A stretch of 64,000 nucleotides of DNA from Aquilaria yunnanensis (taxonomy: Eukaryota > Streptophyta > Magnoliopsida > Malvales > Thymelaeaceae). Shown here in pieces: positions 1-11,150 of this stretch. Within the stretch, counting starts at the first letter, position 1, and each line of letters opens with the position of its first letter. A program made the position numbers and the translations under genes. The notes below the pieces were generated by a model that was not told where the DNA came from, searched no databases, and was given only the letters and a program-made list of their open reading frames with translations. The stretch spans positions 86,926,001-86,990,000 of the forward strand of contig CM077597.1 in assembly GCA_039654915.1 (NCBI GenBank), written 5' to 3'.

Positions 1-399
1 AAAATCGGCTTCAAAACTTTCAAACTCGATCCACGAAAATCAGTTGATTTTTTTTAAGAAGTGGCTTTAGAGAAATTTAAAGAGGAGGAAATAACGAATA
101 TAAATATGTAAACAAAAAAAATCTAAAAAAAAAATTCCGGCCAGTGCTAGTATTGCCAAAAAACTCATCCGAGCAGCGGCGGAACTGCGCAAAACCCAGA
201 ATCTAACGCGTCTTGGTTATTCGAGAGAGAGAGAGGGGGAGAGGGGGAGAGGGGGAGAGGAGAAGAAGAAGAAGAAATATGGAGAAGAAGAGATACCCGA
301 GCAGAGAAAGAGAGTTGCGCGTGCCTGGTGTGCGAGTAGATTTTATTATTTTAATAATTGATATAGGGTAAAATTTCTCTTTAGTCCCAAATTTCCTAT
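1..399. other. Left-edge flank, possible 5' edge of a minus-strand gene
   Basis: No convincing coding region. On the minus strand a CT-rich microsatellite is followed by GC-richer sequence and then a T-rich stretch. That is how many plant 5' untranslated regions with a first exon and intron look, so the start of a gene lying left of the window is possible. This is inference only; no homologous protein can be read. Confidence 0.2.
222..276. repeat. GA / GGGGAGAG microsatellite
   Basis: Run of GA dinucleotides passing into repeated GGGGAGAG-like units and then GAA triplets. It is read directly as a purine-rich simple repeat. Confidence 0.9.
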
Positions 400-579
400 G
401 ATTATTTCAAAATGGCCTATAATGTTCACTTTCTAATGGCTTGGGTCTTATCCACGGTTATTTACATTGGTAATTACCAACGGCTTAACCCATTGAAAAG
501 TTGCCAATTGTGGTGACCGTCACCAGCAATTTGACCATTGATAAAATGCTAGTTGGAAAATCGTCAAATTAGAGTAGTG
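400..579. mobile_element. Right terminal part of a CACTA (En/Spm-like) element
   Basis: The segment ends in AGAGTAGTG, so the reverse complement starts CACTACTCT, a CACTA-type terminus. Inside are subterminal words such as TTACCAACGGCTTAA and GACCATTGAT, like those in the complete CACTA element at 51760-55320. Family A repeat sequence starts immediately after base 579. The matching left end is not in the window, so the element is truncated or extends past the left edge. Confidence 0.6.
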
Positions 580-725
580 AAACTTTTGATTCTTCAGCAA
601 CTCAAATCTTTAAAGAGAAATTAGTCCCAAGAATTTCATGGGCATATCAAAATTCACAATCTCCTGCCCCTTTGCCTTATCCATGAATTTTAGAATTCGC
701 GGGACCTAGGAAAAAATTAAGTAAG
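580..725. repeat. Repeat family A, copy 1, left piece
   Basis: Closely similar to 13628-13780: both run from AAACTTTTGATTCTTC through CCCCTTTGCCTTATC to CCTAGGAAAAA. The rest of this copy resumes near 5845, on the far side of the LINE. The family is non-coding as far as can be read and its class is unknown. Confidence 0.75.
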
Positions 726-789
726 TTCCTATGTCCAAAAGATGAGTGTGAGCGGGATAGAGTAAGTTCCAGCGAGAGGAAGAGCAAGG

Positions 790-1990
790 GACCAAGAATG
801 TGAGAAGCGATTCGGGGCAGACAATTCTGGGCGTGACCTGGAAAGAGTTATGAGCAAGGTAGCGGTGTCTCTCTTATTTACAAATTTTCCGGAGGACTGG
901 GAAGCAAAAAATCTGTAGACAGTTTTCGAGAGGTATGGAACAGTTTTGGATGTTCACAGGCGCATAGCCAGAAATTCCACTGGGGGTGGGGGCGTGACAT
1001 GAAACTGGTTATTAATATGTATAAATTTACAATCATTAATAAAAAATATTAAATAATATTATCTATAAACATATAAAATTTGAAAGTTTATAATAACTAA
1101 GTTTATTTCAAAAGTTTATAACTCAAAATTTATTAGACAGTTTATATATATAGACACATTGAATTCAAAAATTTATAATAATTAGGTCCAAGTTATTGAG
1201 TAAAAATGGTTAGTTGAATTTTTTATTAATTATAAAAAAATATTATACAAATTAAATTTATTTTATAGCACTTACCGGATAGTCCAAATTATGATATAAA
1301 AAGTTATTATCAGACAAATATTTTGAGTTAATAAATTTCATGCAATGAAACTAAAATGAAACATTTTTTATAGATTTAGAACTAAAACAAAATGTTTTTA
1401 ATATGTTTGGAACCAAAATAGAATGTTTAATAGGATAGGGACTATAACGAAATAATAGTTAAAGATTAGGGACTATCATGCAATTTACTTAATACGAAAA
1501 TGACTGAGACCTTAAATGGATAAAATATACTAGAGCCCCTTATTAATTATAAAACTTATAGATAGGTATCTAATTTTAATTTTTCTACACTTGTATCACA
1601 TATCTAGGTACTCAATAAAATTTTTAAAATTTTAGGGGAGAAGGCCACCCCTCCCGCCCTTAAGAAGATACGCCCCTGGATGTTTATGTTGCGAGGAAAA
1701 TATCCAAGGATGGGTGGAATTTCGGCTTTGTTCGTTTTAAAGAAGGGAAGAACGTAGCGGTGTTAGAGAAGGAACTGAACGGGATTTGGATCGGAAGTTA
1801 CAAGTTGACAGTAAACTTGTCAATATATCCGGAAAGGAAGATGTCCCGGCAGGTGTTTATGCAGCCAGGAGGAAGCCCGAAGAGGAAGATTCGGGAAGGA
1901 GATAGGCGGGACAATAGAAAATATGTGGAAGTGGTAAATGGAGCAAAAAATACGTTGCGCAATACTTTAGTAGGTGTTGGAATTTATTGA
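790..1990 (+). pseudogene. LINE ORF1 remnant (RRM-type nucleic-acid-binding protein), split by a hAT element
   Basis: Before the insertion, 860-956 reads LLFTNFPEDWEAKNL then a stop then TVFERYGTVLDV. After it, 1679-1830 reads DVYVARKISKDGWNFGFVRF and then LEKELNGIWIGSYKLTVNL. Together these give the beta-alpha-beta layout of an RRM with the RNP1-like GFVRF core, as in ORF1 proteins of plant L1 elements, which bind the element RNA. The remainder to 1990 is basic and low complexity. A TAG stop near 917 and the 722-bp insertion make it non-functional. Confidence 0.7.
957..1678. mobile_element. Non-autonomous hAT element, 722 bp
   Basis: The left end is CAGGCGCATAGCCAG. The right end read on the other strand is CAGGGGCGTATCTTC. 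Both match the CAGGGGCG-type terminal inverted repeats common in plant hAT elements. It is flanked by GATGTTCA (949-956) and GATGTTTA (1679-1686), a 7-of-8 match to the 8-bp target duplication expected for hAT. The interior is AT-rich and non-coding. Removing it restores the RRM reading of the host LINE, which independently supports the boundaries. Confidence 0.88.
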
Positions 1991-1995
1991 TGGAG

Positions 1996-4900
1996 ATGTT
2001 GGCAGTAAATGTCAGAGGTATTGGCAAATAATTGAAGAGGATAGGTTAATTAGGAGATGATGGTATCTGAAAAAATAGAATTTATGGGGATTCAAGAAAC
2101 AATTGCAACAGGGAATTTACATCAGAAAGTTAAGTCTTCATAGGGATCGGAAGATTTTGATTTTGTTCAAAAGGATGCATCTGGATTATCTGGTGGTTTG
2201 TTATGTGTTTGGGACCCTCGAATTTTTCAGAAAAGTAGATCATTTTACTGGTGATGGTTATTTGGGTGTGGTGGGGTTTTGGAATGGTTGTTTGGAGGAT
2301 CTAATTATTGTAAATATATATGCTCCGCAAGAAGCTTGTTTGAAAGAGGCAATTGTGGCAGGATCTGTTGGAGGTAAAGAAAAGGTTTTCTGGCCTGTGG
2401 GTGTTTACGGGAAATTTTACCGCTGTAGAGGAGAGAAGAGGTAGCAATTTTGAAGAAATTGTGGCTTTGGCATTCAACAGTTTCATCAATCAGGCAGAGT
2501 TGTTTGATCTACAGCTCTGGGGGCTTAAACACAGTTAGTGTAATAAGGAAGGATCGAAGATGATTCGTCTGGACAGATTCTCCGTTTCAGAAGGTTTTCT
2601 TACAAAATTCTCTGACGTAAAATCTGTGGCTCTAAAAATTTTGGTCTTGGATCATTGTTTAATAGTTTTGAAGACTTAGGGTTATGATTTCGGGCCTATC
2701 CCATTCAAATTGTTTGACGCTTGGACGAAGCATCGGGATTTTCAGAATTTGGTTAATTCAGTATGGAATGATGGATCAGTTGAAGGATGTGCAGGCATGG
2801 TACTTATGGAGAAGCTGAAGAAATTAAAGAGAGCCCTGAAGACGTGGAGAATTGATGTGTTTGATAACGAGAAACATCAGATTAAAGAGCTAAAATATGA
2901 AGTGGAAAAGTGGGATTTGTTGGCTTCTGAAAGAGAACTTACTGCAGACGAGACTTTAAAGAGATCAGAAACTTGGAGGCAGCTGTGGGAAAAAGAAAAA
3001 ATAAAAGATGAAATGGTTGGACAGAGAGCTAAATTAAAATTGGCGGTTGAAGGAGATGAAAGCTCTCAGTTTTTTCATGCAGTTGTTAGAGGGAGAAGAA
3101 GAAAGAATGCGATTAATGGACTTTGTATAAATGGTGTGTGGAAAGAAGAGCCAGCAATAATTAAAGAAGAAGTAAGAAGATTTTTTCTTCAAAATTCCCT
3201 TGAAGACTTCAAGGAGAGGCCATCGCTCGGAAGTTGCAGATTAAGAAACTTGATGAGAATATGAGGACGTTGCTGGACAAACCAATCAAAGAAGAAGAAG
3301 TAAAGGCTGCAGTGTGGAGTTGTGGTCGGGGAAAGGCTCTAGGTCCAAAAGGGTTCACGTTCAATTTTCTAGAGAGGTATTGGGATACTGTAAAGTCTGA
3401 ACTCCGATATTATGAAGTTTGTCTGGAAATTTAAGAAGGAAGAAAAACTGGAAGCAGGGTGAAATTCATCTTTTATTACACTGGTACTGAAGTGCAGTAA
3501 TCCGGTAACCTTGCTAGATTATCGGCCTATTAGTTTGGCGGGATGTCAATATAAAATTGTTTCAGAATTGTTAGCTGAAAGATGAAAGAAGGTAATTCCA
3601 GCGATCATCGAAGAGGTTTAGTCTGGTTTTATAAATGGGAGGCAAATTCTGGATGGGGTTTTGATTGTAAATGAATTGGTGAAGCTGGCAAAGGAAAAAA
3701 GACAGCAACTCCTATTTTTTAACGTAGACTTCGAACGTGCATATGATAGTGTTAGTTGGAAGTTTTTAGATGAAATTATGGAGTAGATGGAGTTCAGGTG
3801 TAAATGGAGGACCTGGATAAGAGCATGTCTGGAATCAGCTCGGATATCAGTTTTGGTAAACGGAAGTCTTACTGCTTAGTTCAGTATAGAGAGAGGTGTG
3901 AGATAAGGTGATCCGTTATCACATTTTTTGTTCCTAATTGCTGCTAAAACTATTGATGTGATGATGCTAAAGCCTGTGGGTAAGAAAGTTTTTTGTGGTT
4001 TTAAGGTAGGGAAAAGTGGTATGGTGATTTCCCACTTGCAATATGCTGATGATTCGTTATTTGTTGGAGATTGGCAGCAGGAAAATGTGATGAATTTGGG
4101 GAACTTTTTAATTGTTTTCAGGTTACATCAAGTGTTGTTTGGTGTGGGTATGTTGCAAGAAGTAAAACAGATGGCTGAAAAAGTAAAATGTAAGGAGGAT
4201 TCTCTCCCATTCAAGTACCTCGGTCTTCCTGTGGGAGCAAACATGAAAAAGGTTAAGGCATGGCAGGAAGTGGTCAAAAAATTGAAAGCCGACTCTCTTC
4301 TTGGAAAAACATGTTATATCAATTGGAGGAACATTGTCTCTTATCAAGCCCATTCTAGGAAGTTTGCCCTCGTATTACTTCTCATTGTTTCATGCCCCAA
4401 TGAACGTTATCAAACACACTGAGAGTTTAAGAGATCATTTTTTCTAGAAAAAGAAGGGGGGGGGGGGGGGGGGGAGGAGGGATCAGGGAGGGTCAGAATT
4501 TAGTGTGGGTTGCTTGGAGGAAAGTGTTGGTTGGAAGAAAAGTGGGTGGTTTGAGTGTGGGTAGGTTAGTTGCTAAAAACTTGGCACTTTTGGGTATGTG
4601 GTGATGGAGGTTTAAAGTATAAGGTGAAGTGTTGTGGGCTAGAGTAATAAAAACTATTCATGGGGACAATGGTGGGATTGCTCTTAGTAAAATTGAAAGT
4701 TATGATAAAGGAACTTAGGGAAATATTGTGAGAGTTGGTTTTGATTTAAAGGAGTTGGGGGTCAACTTTATAAATTATTTCAAGTGGTCTGTTGGTTGGG
4801 GGGAAAAGTGAGATTTTGGAAGGATGTTTGGTTGTGGATACTTAGATAAAAGAAAAGTTTCCTAGATTGTTCAATTTAGATTTGGAGAAAGGTGAAGTGA

Positions 4901-5560
4901 TTAAGAGCGAAAGGGAGTTAAAGGGTGAGAGTCAGGGGTGGGAGGTTCAGTTGGAGACGAGGATTAAGAGGATGGGAGTTAGGGGTCGAGCAAGAGCTAT
5001 TGGCTTACTTACGCAATATCTCCTTGTCAGATGAAAAGGAAAATGAGTGGTGTTGGTCTTCGGGAGCTGATGGAACCTTCTCGGTGAGGACTTTGGCCAA
5101 ATTAGTTGAAGGATCGATGCTGCAGCCAAAGGATATATTTCCAACAACAAGATGGTGAAGACTGGTGTCGAGAAAGATTAATGTATGCATTTGGAGACTA
5201 CTGTGAAACCGATTGCCAACAAGAATAAATTTGATCTGCCGTGGAGTGGAGGTTAGTGATGTGCGTTGCCCTCTTTGCCTGGATGCTGATGAGTGGATTG
5301 AGCATTTCTTCATCTGGTGCAAGGTTGCTTCGAGTCTTTGGGATAAAATTCATTGTTAGTGGCAGTTAGACAGAGGATTCTATTTGCAGGTGGAGGAGCT
5401 ATTGGATGATCAAGGGGCATTACATATTGACAAAAGATTGAAGATAGTGTGGGAGGCTGTCAGCTTTGTTTCGTTATAGTCAATCTGGAGCTGCTGAAAT
5501 AAAGTGGTCTTTAACAATGAAAAAGTTTCAGTCTTGCCATTGTTAATTAAGGGATATTCA
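1996..5560 (+). pseudogene. LINE ORF2 remnant (endonuclease, reverse transcriptase, zf-RVT)
   Basis: The frame opens near 1996 with a LAVNVRGIGK-like segment (usual form NVRGLG). Endonuclease parts follow at 2040-2520: EFMGIQET, IIVNIYAPQ and WVFTGNFTAVEERRG, the last two as in plant L1 endonucleases. Reverse transcriptase parts follow from 3250: KALGPKGFTFNF, a GFINGRQILDGVLIVNE block near 3628-3678, DFERAYDSVSWKF near 3727-3770, and the catalytic YADD at 4042-4053. A zf-RVT segment reads from 5155 to 5340 with spaced cysteines. Many stops and frame changes mean this is decayed. No intact RNase H could be assembled. Confidence 0.78.
4456..4474. repeat. 19-base homopolymer G run
   Basis: Nineteen consecutive G residues inside the decayed LINE ORF2. 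It may be real slippage or a sequencing or assembly error. Confidence 0.9.
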
Positions 5561-5839
5561 GGTATTGTCTCACTTTTGGATCTAAAATAGATATAAAAAT
5601 TTTAAGTATTCTTGGGAAGATTTTTTGATTAACCCAAAACAAGGGATTGCAAATCTGATATAATAGTCGTTGCATTTATAGTGCAGTTTGGGTAGCTGAG
5701 TTGTCAAGGTTTTAGGGCGGGTCGTATCAGACTTCTAACTAGCCCCTGTGTAGTTAGTAGTTTTATGATGTTTTAATAATAATTTTCCTGCTGTTAAAAA
5801 AATGCATTTGGTAAATTATTTTCCCCACCCCCCTTCCGC

Positions 5840-6690
5840 ACCAAGATCATTGAAATCGTTATTAGCTTCGGAACTCACAAAACAATAAAACATAAAGACC
5901 CTTAATTGAAGAATTTGAGCCAATAGAACTAGCTCCTTCCCAAGCCCAACGATGACCTTCTCAGGCCTACTATCCCCGCCCAAATCGCCCAAACCTAAAT
6001 TAGAGAAAGTGTCACCTTATTTTACATTTATTTTGCCGCCACCTCCGTCACTTTCAAAATCAACCAGAGACTGTTTGTCGTTCTCACCTCATAATATTGT
6101 AACAATTAGGCTTGGGTATTCTAACAATAATTTTTTGCGGATGAGAAAAACACGTGATTTTATACTATAAAATGTAAAATAACCCATTAAGTTAGGACAC
6201 CATGTGGCAATATCAAAAAACAATATTTTTGTTTTTGCTTTTTTTTTTGTTATTTTTCCATTAAACATAATTCATGACTTTTATTTTTATTGTTCTGTTT
6301 CTCTAAAACTAGTGTTATTTGAAATGCATTATTCTATTTAGTTAATAATCACTTAAATAAAATTTTTTAGTAAGAAATTAATTTTTTAATAAATTTTTTT
6401 ATACCTAGCTAATAAAAAGAAAATTAAATAAAAGATACTTGATTTTTCCCAAAACAAAATATTAAATTTTCAAATATTTTAAATGTAAAGTTTTCAGCTC
6501 ATAAACATTAAACATCGATCAAAATAATCACTAATAAATCATTTTTAAAAATCTCTACTGAACAAAATAGCTTAATTAGAGGTCTTTTACATTTGGATTT
6601 TCTTTATTTTGGTTTCAATGTGACATAGATGTAAATATATTATTTTAGACTTTTGGGTATTATATGCAATTTGCTGAGTAATACCATATT
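5840..6690. repeat. Repeat family A, copy 1, right piece
   Basis: Parallels 13790-14590 base for base with indels, for example CTTCTCAGGCC, CATAATATTGTAAC, CCATTAAGTTAGGACACC and TTTTCCATTAAACATAA, ending near GGGTATTATATGCAATTT. No reading frame is conserved among copies. Confidence 0.8.
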
Positions 6691-7870
6691 GGGTCAAAGC
6701 CCAATCAGTGATGTTAGCCTGGCCCATTAACAACACAAAGACTTGAGATAAGGTCCAGCCTGGCCCTAAAATTTGGGTTTCATAATGGTAAGAAGATTGC
6801 ATTGATAGCAGTTGTGCACTATCTCCAAAGATCTTATTGGCAACCTTGATCATCTTGGGGATTTGCCTTAATCTTAATGAGGATCCCTTAGATCTACTAT
6901 GTACAACCAATGTACCTGTCTAGTTACAAAAGGCCATAGTAATTGCCAGGTCTAGTCAGCCATCTCAAACTCACATAGTTCACAACTTCCTTATGCAAAC
7001 ATTCATATACTATCTCTTGCTTATTTTTTTCATTGTCTGATTTGAGCATCGGAGGGTTGTTCTTAGTAATACACATCTGAGGGCCTTATAATTTCATCAT
7101 TTGTTGCAAGAGATTTTGGTGTTTACCACATCAACACAACCACACCCTTCTGTCTTAATCATCACTTTGCCCTTTAAGTCTTCTACATATTTAACCTTGC
7201 ACCCATTGAGGTCATCTACATCACACAAGCTTTTTATATCTGTGATTGAGTAAATGTGTTTAATTGTTGTAGCCAGCTCAGTTCTTATTGCCTCGACTTC
7301 ATTTCAATTCCAACTTGGTTATTCTAGTTTTCTTCTTCATTTACTTCACACATTGGCACCTGACATCTTCAGGCTACAACCATGGTAAATTTTCATCCAT
7401 CTCGCAATGCTCCATATGCTTTGCTTCAGCTTGTGAGATTCTTGGCTTTATCACGTTCTCAACATTTAGGGATTTGTTTTCAAACTGAGCAACATTTGCT
7501 CTCAACTTAGTTTGTCTAATCCATATATTATTTAACTATTTCACCAGAGCTAGAACATTTCATAGTTCCTTGAATCGGACAAACTTGAAACATCATCCTG
7601 AGTTTGTGTTCTTCTTTGTAACATAGACATCCACAAGGATCACAATAGTCCCTAATCTTCAAAACACATACCAAGTATGTTTTCCTCCCAATCATTAAAA
7701 AGTTAATGAAAAAGAATGATGTAGAAATTTCATTCACAACTGTACTAGGATTACAGTTAAAATTTCCTCCCTTGAATTCTTTCCAGACTTTGTAGCCCCT
7801 CTCTGGCTCTCTCACTTTCTCCCTTTTCCTCATTCATGCTCCCTCTCACTCTTTCTCTCACAATATTTAC
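6691..7870. other. Unassigned AT-rich intergenic DNA
   Basis: No recognisable gene, RNA or transposon end. A minus-strand open frame at 7528-7833 has several cysteines (CDPCGCLC) but no family I can name and no supporting splice or start context. Confidence 0.4.
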
Positions 7871-7879
7871 CTAAAAAGA

Positions 7880-8045
7880 CATGCAAATTCCATTTTGGAT
7901 TAAGTTGATTAAAGCTAAAATGAATTTAGTCGTATTTGATTAACTCTATGAAAAGCTATTATGTAAATCATCCAAATAAAAAAAGGTAACCCAAAGGCTT
8001 GTCCCTGAAAAAAACAAAGAAATATTGGAATCTCAAACTTATAGT
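7880..8045. repeat. Repeat family D, empty-site copy
   Basis: Shares TATGAAAAGCTATTATGTAA, CCAAATAAAAAAA and ATTGGAATCTCAA with 58540-59035. This copy lacks the MITE present at 58626-58970 and so serves as its empty site. Confidence 0.7.
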
Positions 8046-9089
8046 TTTAGGTATATTTTTTTTTTGTAATTGAACTTTAATGCAATGTAGTAATCTTCAC
8101 AATAACACAATGCTAACCCATGTGACATGCATTGATTTTTTTTCTCTTCCCTTCCACTTATGAAATTCAAATACTAATATAACTTTTATTATTTTGAAAT
8201 GGTGAAAAATAACTCATTCTTATCTATATTTACTTGGCTTTGGTTCTTTGGAGACAAGTACCTTCTATGTTGAAATTTACAATAAACTTGATCAAGCCAA
8301 TTTGACGGTAAGTTTGTTGACGAAGCTTATTTTCGTTATTCTTGTTCTTTGTGGTTATGCTCATTTTTTTATTTTCTTTGTTGAAAGGTTTTTGTTATTT
8401 CAGATATCAAAAGGGATCTTAGTTATAGTGGACTAGTAGAGCACAAAGCATGGACGAATGTAAAATAAATCTATTTTCTTGCTGCTAATTTTACCATGCA
8501 CTTGTGCTATTGGTCATCAAACTTACATAGTATGAAGTAAAGGACAAAAGAGAGTATACATCTTCTTCTAGGAGTTTGATTAGCATGTTTTTCTTTATTT
8601 TCATTTGCCTGTCTTTGTTTTCTTTTTCTTTTCTCTACACGTTGTGCAAAAAGAAACAACTTTTATGATGAATCATTTACTTTGGGTACACATACATCAA
8701 TATGGATAGTTAAAGCATTATGTAAATTTTTTAATACAGTGAACACTTATGAGTTCCTCTTGAGACATCCTTGTTTTGTTGAAAATGTTATGTCCTATAT
8801 ATTCATGTGATAAGCTGTTTCATGTGCTGATAAATCTTTTAAAAAAAAAAAGTCAATTATTCAAATGCTTTCTAATGATGGTCAACAATATCTGATCTGA
8901 TTTGAACTTATGTAATAGCAACATATTTGAGTTGTGTATTGTTCATATTGCAATGTAAAAGAAAAAAAAAAGTTGAAGGTGTGATGTTTTGTCAATTCTA
9001 TGTTTCGCTTGTGAGAACATGTAAGAAGTTTGGTGATTCGAAATACATTTATTCATCTAATGTATTTGCTTGTCTATATTTTTTTATTT
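8046..9089. other. Unassigned AT-rich DNA
   Basis: Poly-T and poly-A tracts and short open frames only. I see nothing that can be named. Confidence 0.4.
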
Positions 9090-9305
9090 TTAAAATGGTT
9101 CTTAATGGGCTAGTAGTTGGAAATTTCCAATGGTTAAGACCATAGGAATTTACCAATGGTGAAAGGCCAAAAATAATTTTTAATTTTTTAAACAGACATT
9201 TACCTATGGCTAAGACTGTTGGAATTTTTCCACAGCTATGGATGGTGGTAATTTCCATCTGCCTGAGCCGTTGGCATATTTCCCATGCCCCTAGCCGTTC
9301 TAAAT
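9090..9305. mobile_element. CACTA subterminal-repeat fragment
   Basis: Contains clustered words such as CCAATGGTTAAGACC, TTACCAATGG, CTAAGACTGTTGG and GAGCCGTTGGCATATTTCC. These are variants of the CCGTTGGTAAATT / AATTTACCAACGG words that fill both ends of the CACTA element at 51760-55320. No terminal CACTA or TAGTG was found here, so this is a partial element. Confidence 0.5.
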
Positions 9306-9690
9306 GTTACTTGACAGATTCTAGCAGCTAAAATAAGAAAAACAAAACCTTCGAGGACTGAATAACCATAAAACTGCATTATTTTCTTTGAGCTTACTCC
9401 AAGATTGTTCAACCACCCAATTCTTCTTTAAGTTTTAGAACGACCCCAAACCTCAAAAGATTGCTCATGTCAACCTCTGTGCATCTTGTAAACCTGTTTG
9501 CCAGTTAGGTATATAGTTATAACCACATTTCTAGAAACATTTAGAATTTAGCTACATGCAAGCAAGTGGTTTTACATCTATCGTTGAAGGAGATGGCCGA
9601 ATTAATTGGGCGGACATAAATACTAAACAAGAGCTGATGGCTGCAATCAGGTAAGTTGTATTAATTGTGAACACATTGACCTTTTTTTTT
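9306..9690. repeat. Repeat family B, copy 1
   Basis: Similar to 18530-18913. Both run from CTAAATGTTACTTGA through CCACATTTCTAGAAAC and GTGGTTTTACAT to TTGTGAACACATTGA. The second copy is cut by the poly-A tail of the minus-strand LINE. The embedded reading frame is listed separately. Confidence 0.7.
9556..9650 (+). other. Possible small first exon inside repeat family B
   Basis: ATG opens a 31-codon frame reading MQASGFTSIVEGDGRINWAD and on to an in-frame ATCAG followed by GTAAG, a good plant 5' splice site. The paralogue at 18788 reads MHAGGFTYIIEGDGPINWTN, so the peptide is partly conserved between copies, but the splice site is not kept there. Short transposon-encoded exons of this type occur ahead of Myb/SANT-like proteins. 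No downstream exon could be read, so this is only a candidate. Confidence 0.25.
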
Positions 9691-10755
9691 TTAAATAAAG
9701 AATATTGTAGGAGTATTTTAAAACTATGCTTCAGTTACCTTTTCACTCTCATTTTCGGAAATACACTATTTTCATTTTTAAAATTTTTTTAATTTGGATT
9801 CAATATCATTTAATGAACCTTAGTATGTAATAACAATAATTATATCAATTTCAAGAAGTCTAGGGACTGATGAGGTTCACATCAATAGAGCTATTTGATA
9901 AACTTTAGTATGGTCCATCTGAAAATTACTTAATATTTTTTAAAAAAAATTCAAACTTTTACTATAGTAAACGGACCGTTTACTCCACATAGATCCATCT
10001 ATGAAACAACATATACACATCATTCATGTTACATCATCTTCATAACGCATATGATGACAAATTGGCTCCTCAATAGTCAATATTGTGTCCCCATAAGACT
10101 TGCTGCTTGTTATCGTGTCAACAATTTTCCATGGCTTTCATTTGCTACTAGTATAAGGTTTGTTTGAGTTCGTATTGGTGTCTATTTGATTTAGTTAGCT
10201 TATAATATTTTAATGCGAGAGATTTCCCTGAGGAAATTAGGTTTAGGGATGGCAAAATTCAACATAACCTAATGAGCTAGCTTGACATACCCAAATTCAA
10301 GCCTGACTTAATCTAATTTGACCAGAAAAATATTCGATTGTATCCAATCCAACCTGATCTTGAACCCGATTAAAGTGAATATGAAAAATTCAAAATCCAA
10401 TTAACCAAAACTCAAAATATGCAAACCTGAATTTACCTAAACCTGAAATGACTCGAACTTGATATTGACATAACCAAAACCTAAAATGATTAGATAGCTA
10501 AACCTGACAAGATTCAATTTTAACCCAAATTAACATAAAATATATAGTCAACAAAGATTTAAAAATATGATTTTTATAAACTTAAAAACTAATTTAGTAT
10601 ATTAAATTTTAAAATGATTAATTTGAAATTTTTTGAATTATGATATTTTGTTAAAGCAATTATAAATTTGAAATATTTGAAATATTTTGAATAAGTTTAT
10701 TTTATTAAAATAATTATATATGAATATAAATTTATAAATTCCATATTATTTTTCA
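9691..10755. other. Unassigned AT-rich DNA
   Basis: From about 10240 to 10520 there are diffuse direct repeats built from AACCTGA / AACCCGA / CCTGAAATGACTCGAAC words. The rest is featureless. No gene seen. Confidence 0.4.
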
Positions 10756-10759
10756 TGTC

Positions 10760-11150
10760 CAGTTAAATCATTGACCCTAATGTCTAACTCTAACCTTATC
10801 CCTAACCTTCACTTTAAATCATAAATCTAAACCTTAAATCCTAAATGCTAAACCCTAAACACACTAACCCTAACCTATACCATAAATCTTTAATCATAGC
10901 CGTAAATTCTATAACTAAATTTAAACTCTAAACTGTAAACTTAAACTCTAACCTTAGCTCTAACCCTTACCTAACCCTAGTATTTACCATTACCCTAAAT
11001 ATAAACTCTAAAGCATAAACATAAACACAAAACCTTAAACTCTTAATTTTAATCATAAACCTTCAATCCAAATTGTAAATCCCCAAATCCTAACATTAAA
11101 ACTGTAAACCCTAAACCTTAACATTGAATCCTAACCCATACCATAAACTT
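10760..11150. repeat. Degenerate telomere-like (CCCTAAA-type) tract
   Basis: Dense but imperfect heptamer-like words: CTAAACCCTAAACAC, ACTAACCCTAACC, TCCTAACCC, GTAAACCCTAAACC, CTTAAACTCTAACC. This is the C-rich strand of the plant telomere repeat CCCTAAA in a diverged, spaced form, as in interstitial telomeric sequences. No perfect array is present. Confidence 0.6.

Larger units (their letters stand above)
730..5802 (+). mobile_element. Degenerate L1-type LINE, inserted in family A
   Basis: Non-LTR retrotransposon on the plus strand. In order it has an ORF1 with an RRM-like segment, then an ORF2 with endonuclease, reverse transcriptase and zf-RVT parts, then a 3' end of TAATAATAATTTTCCTGCTG followed by a short A run. 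Both reading frames are broken by stops and frameshifts, so it is inactive. It separates two pieces of repeat family A (ending near 725, resuming near 5845), which brackets the insertion. The exact 5' end and the target duplication could not be fixed. A hAT element sits in ORF1. Confidence 0.8.

Noticed and set aside
5952..6170. 72-residue frame in family A
   Set aside because: Not conserved in the other two copies of the repeat.
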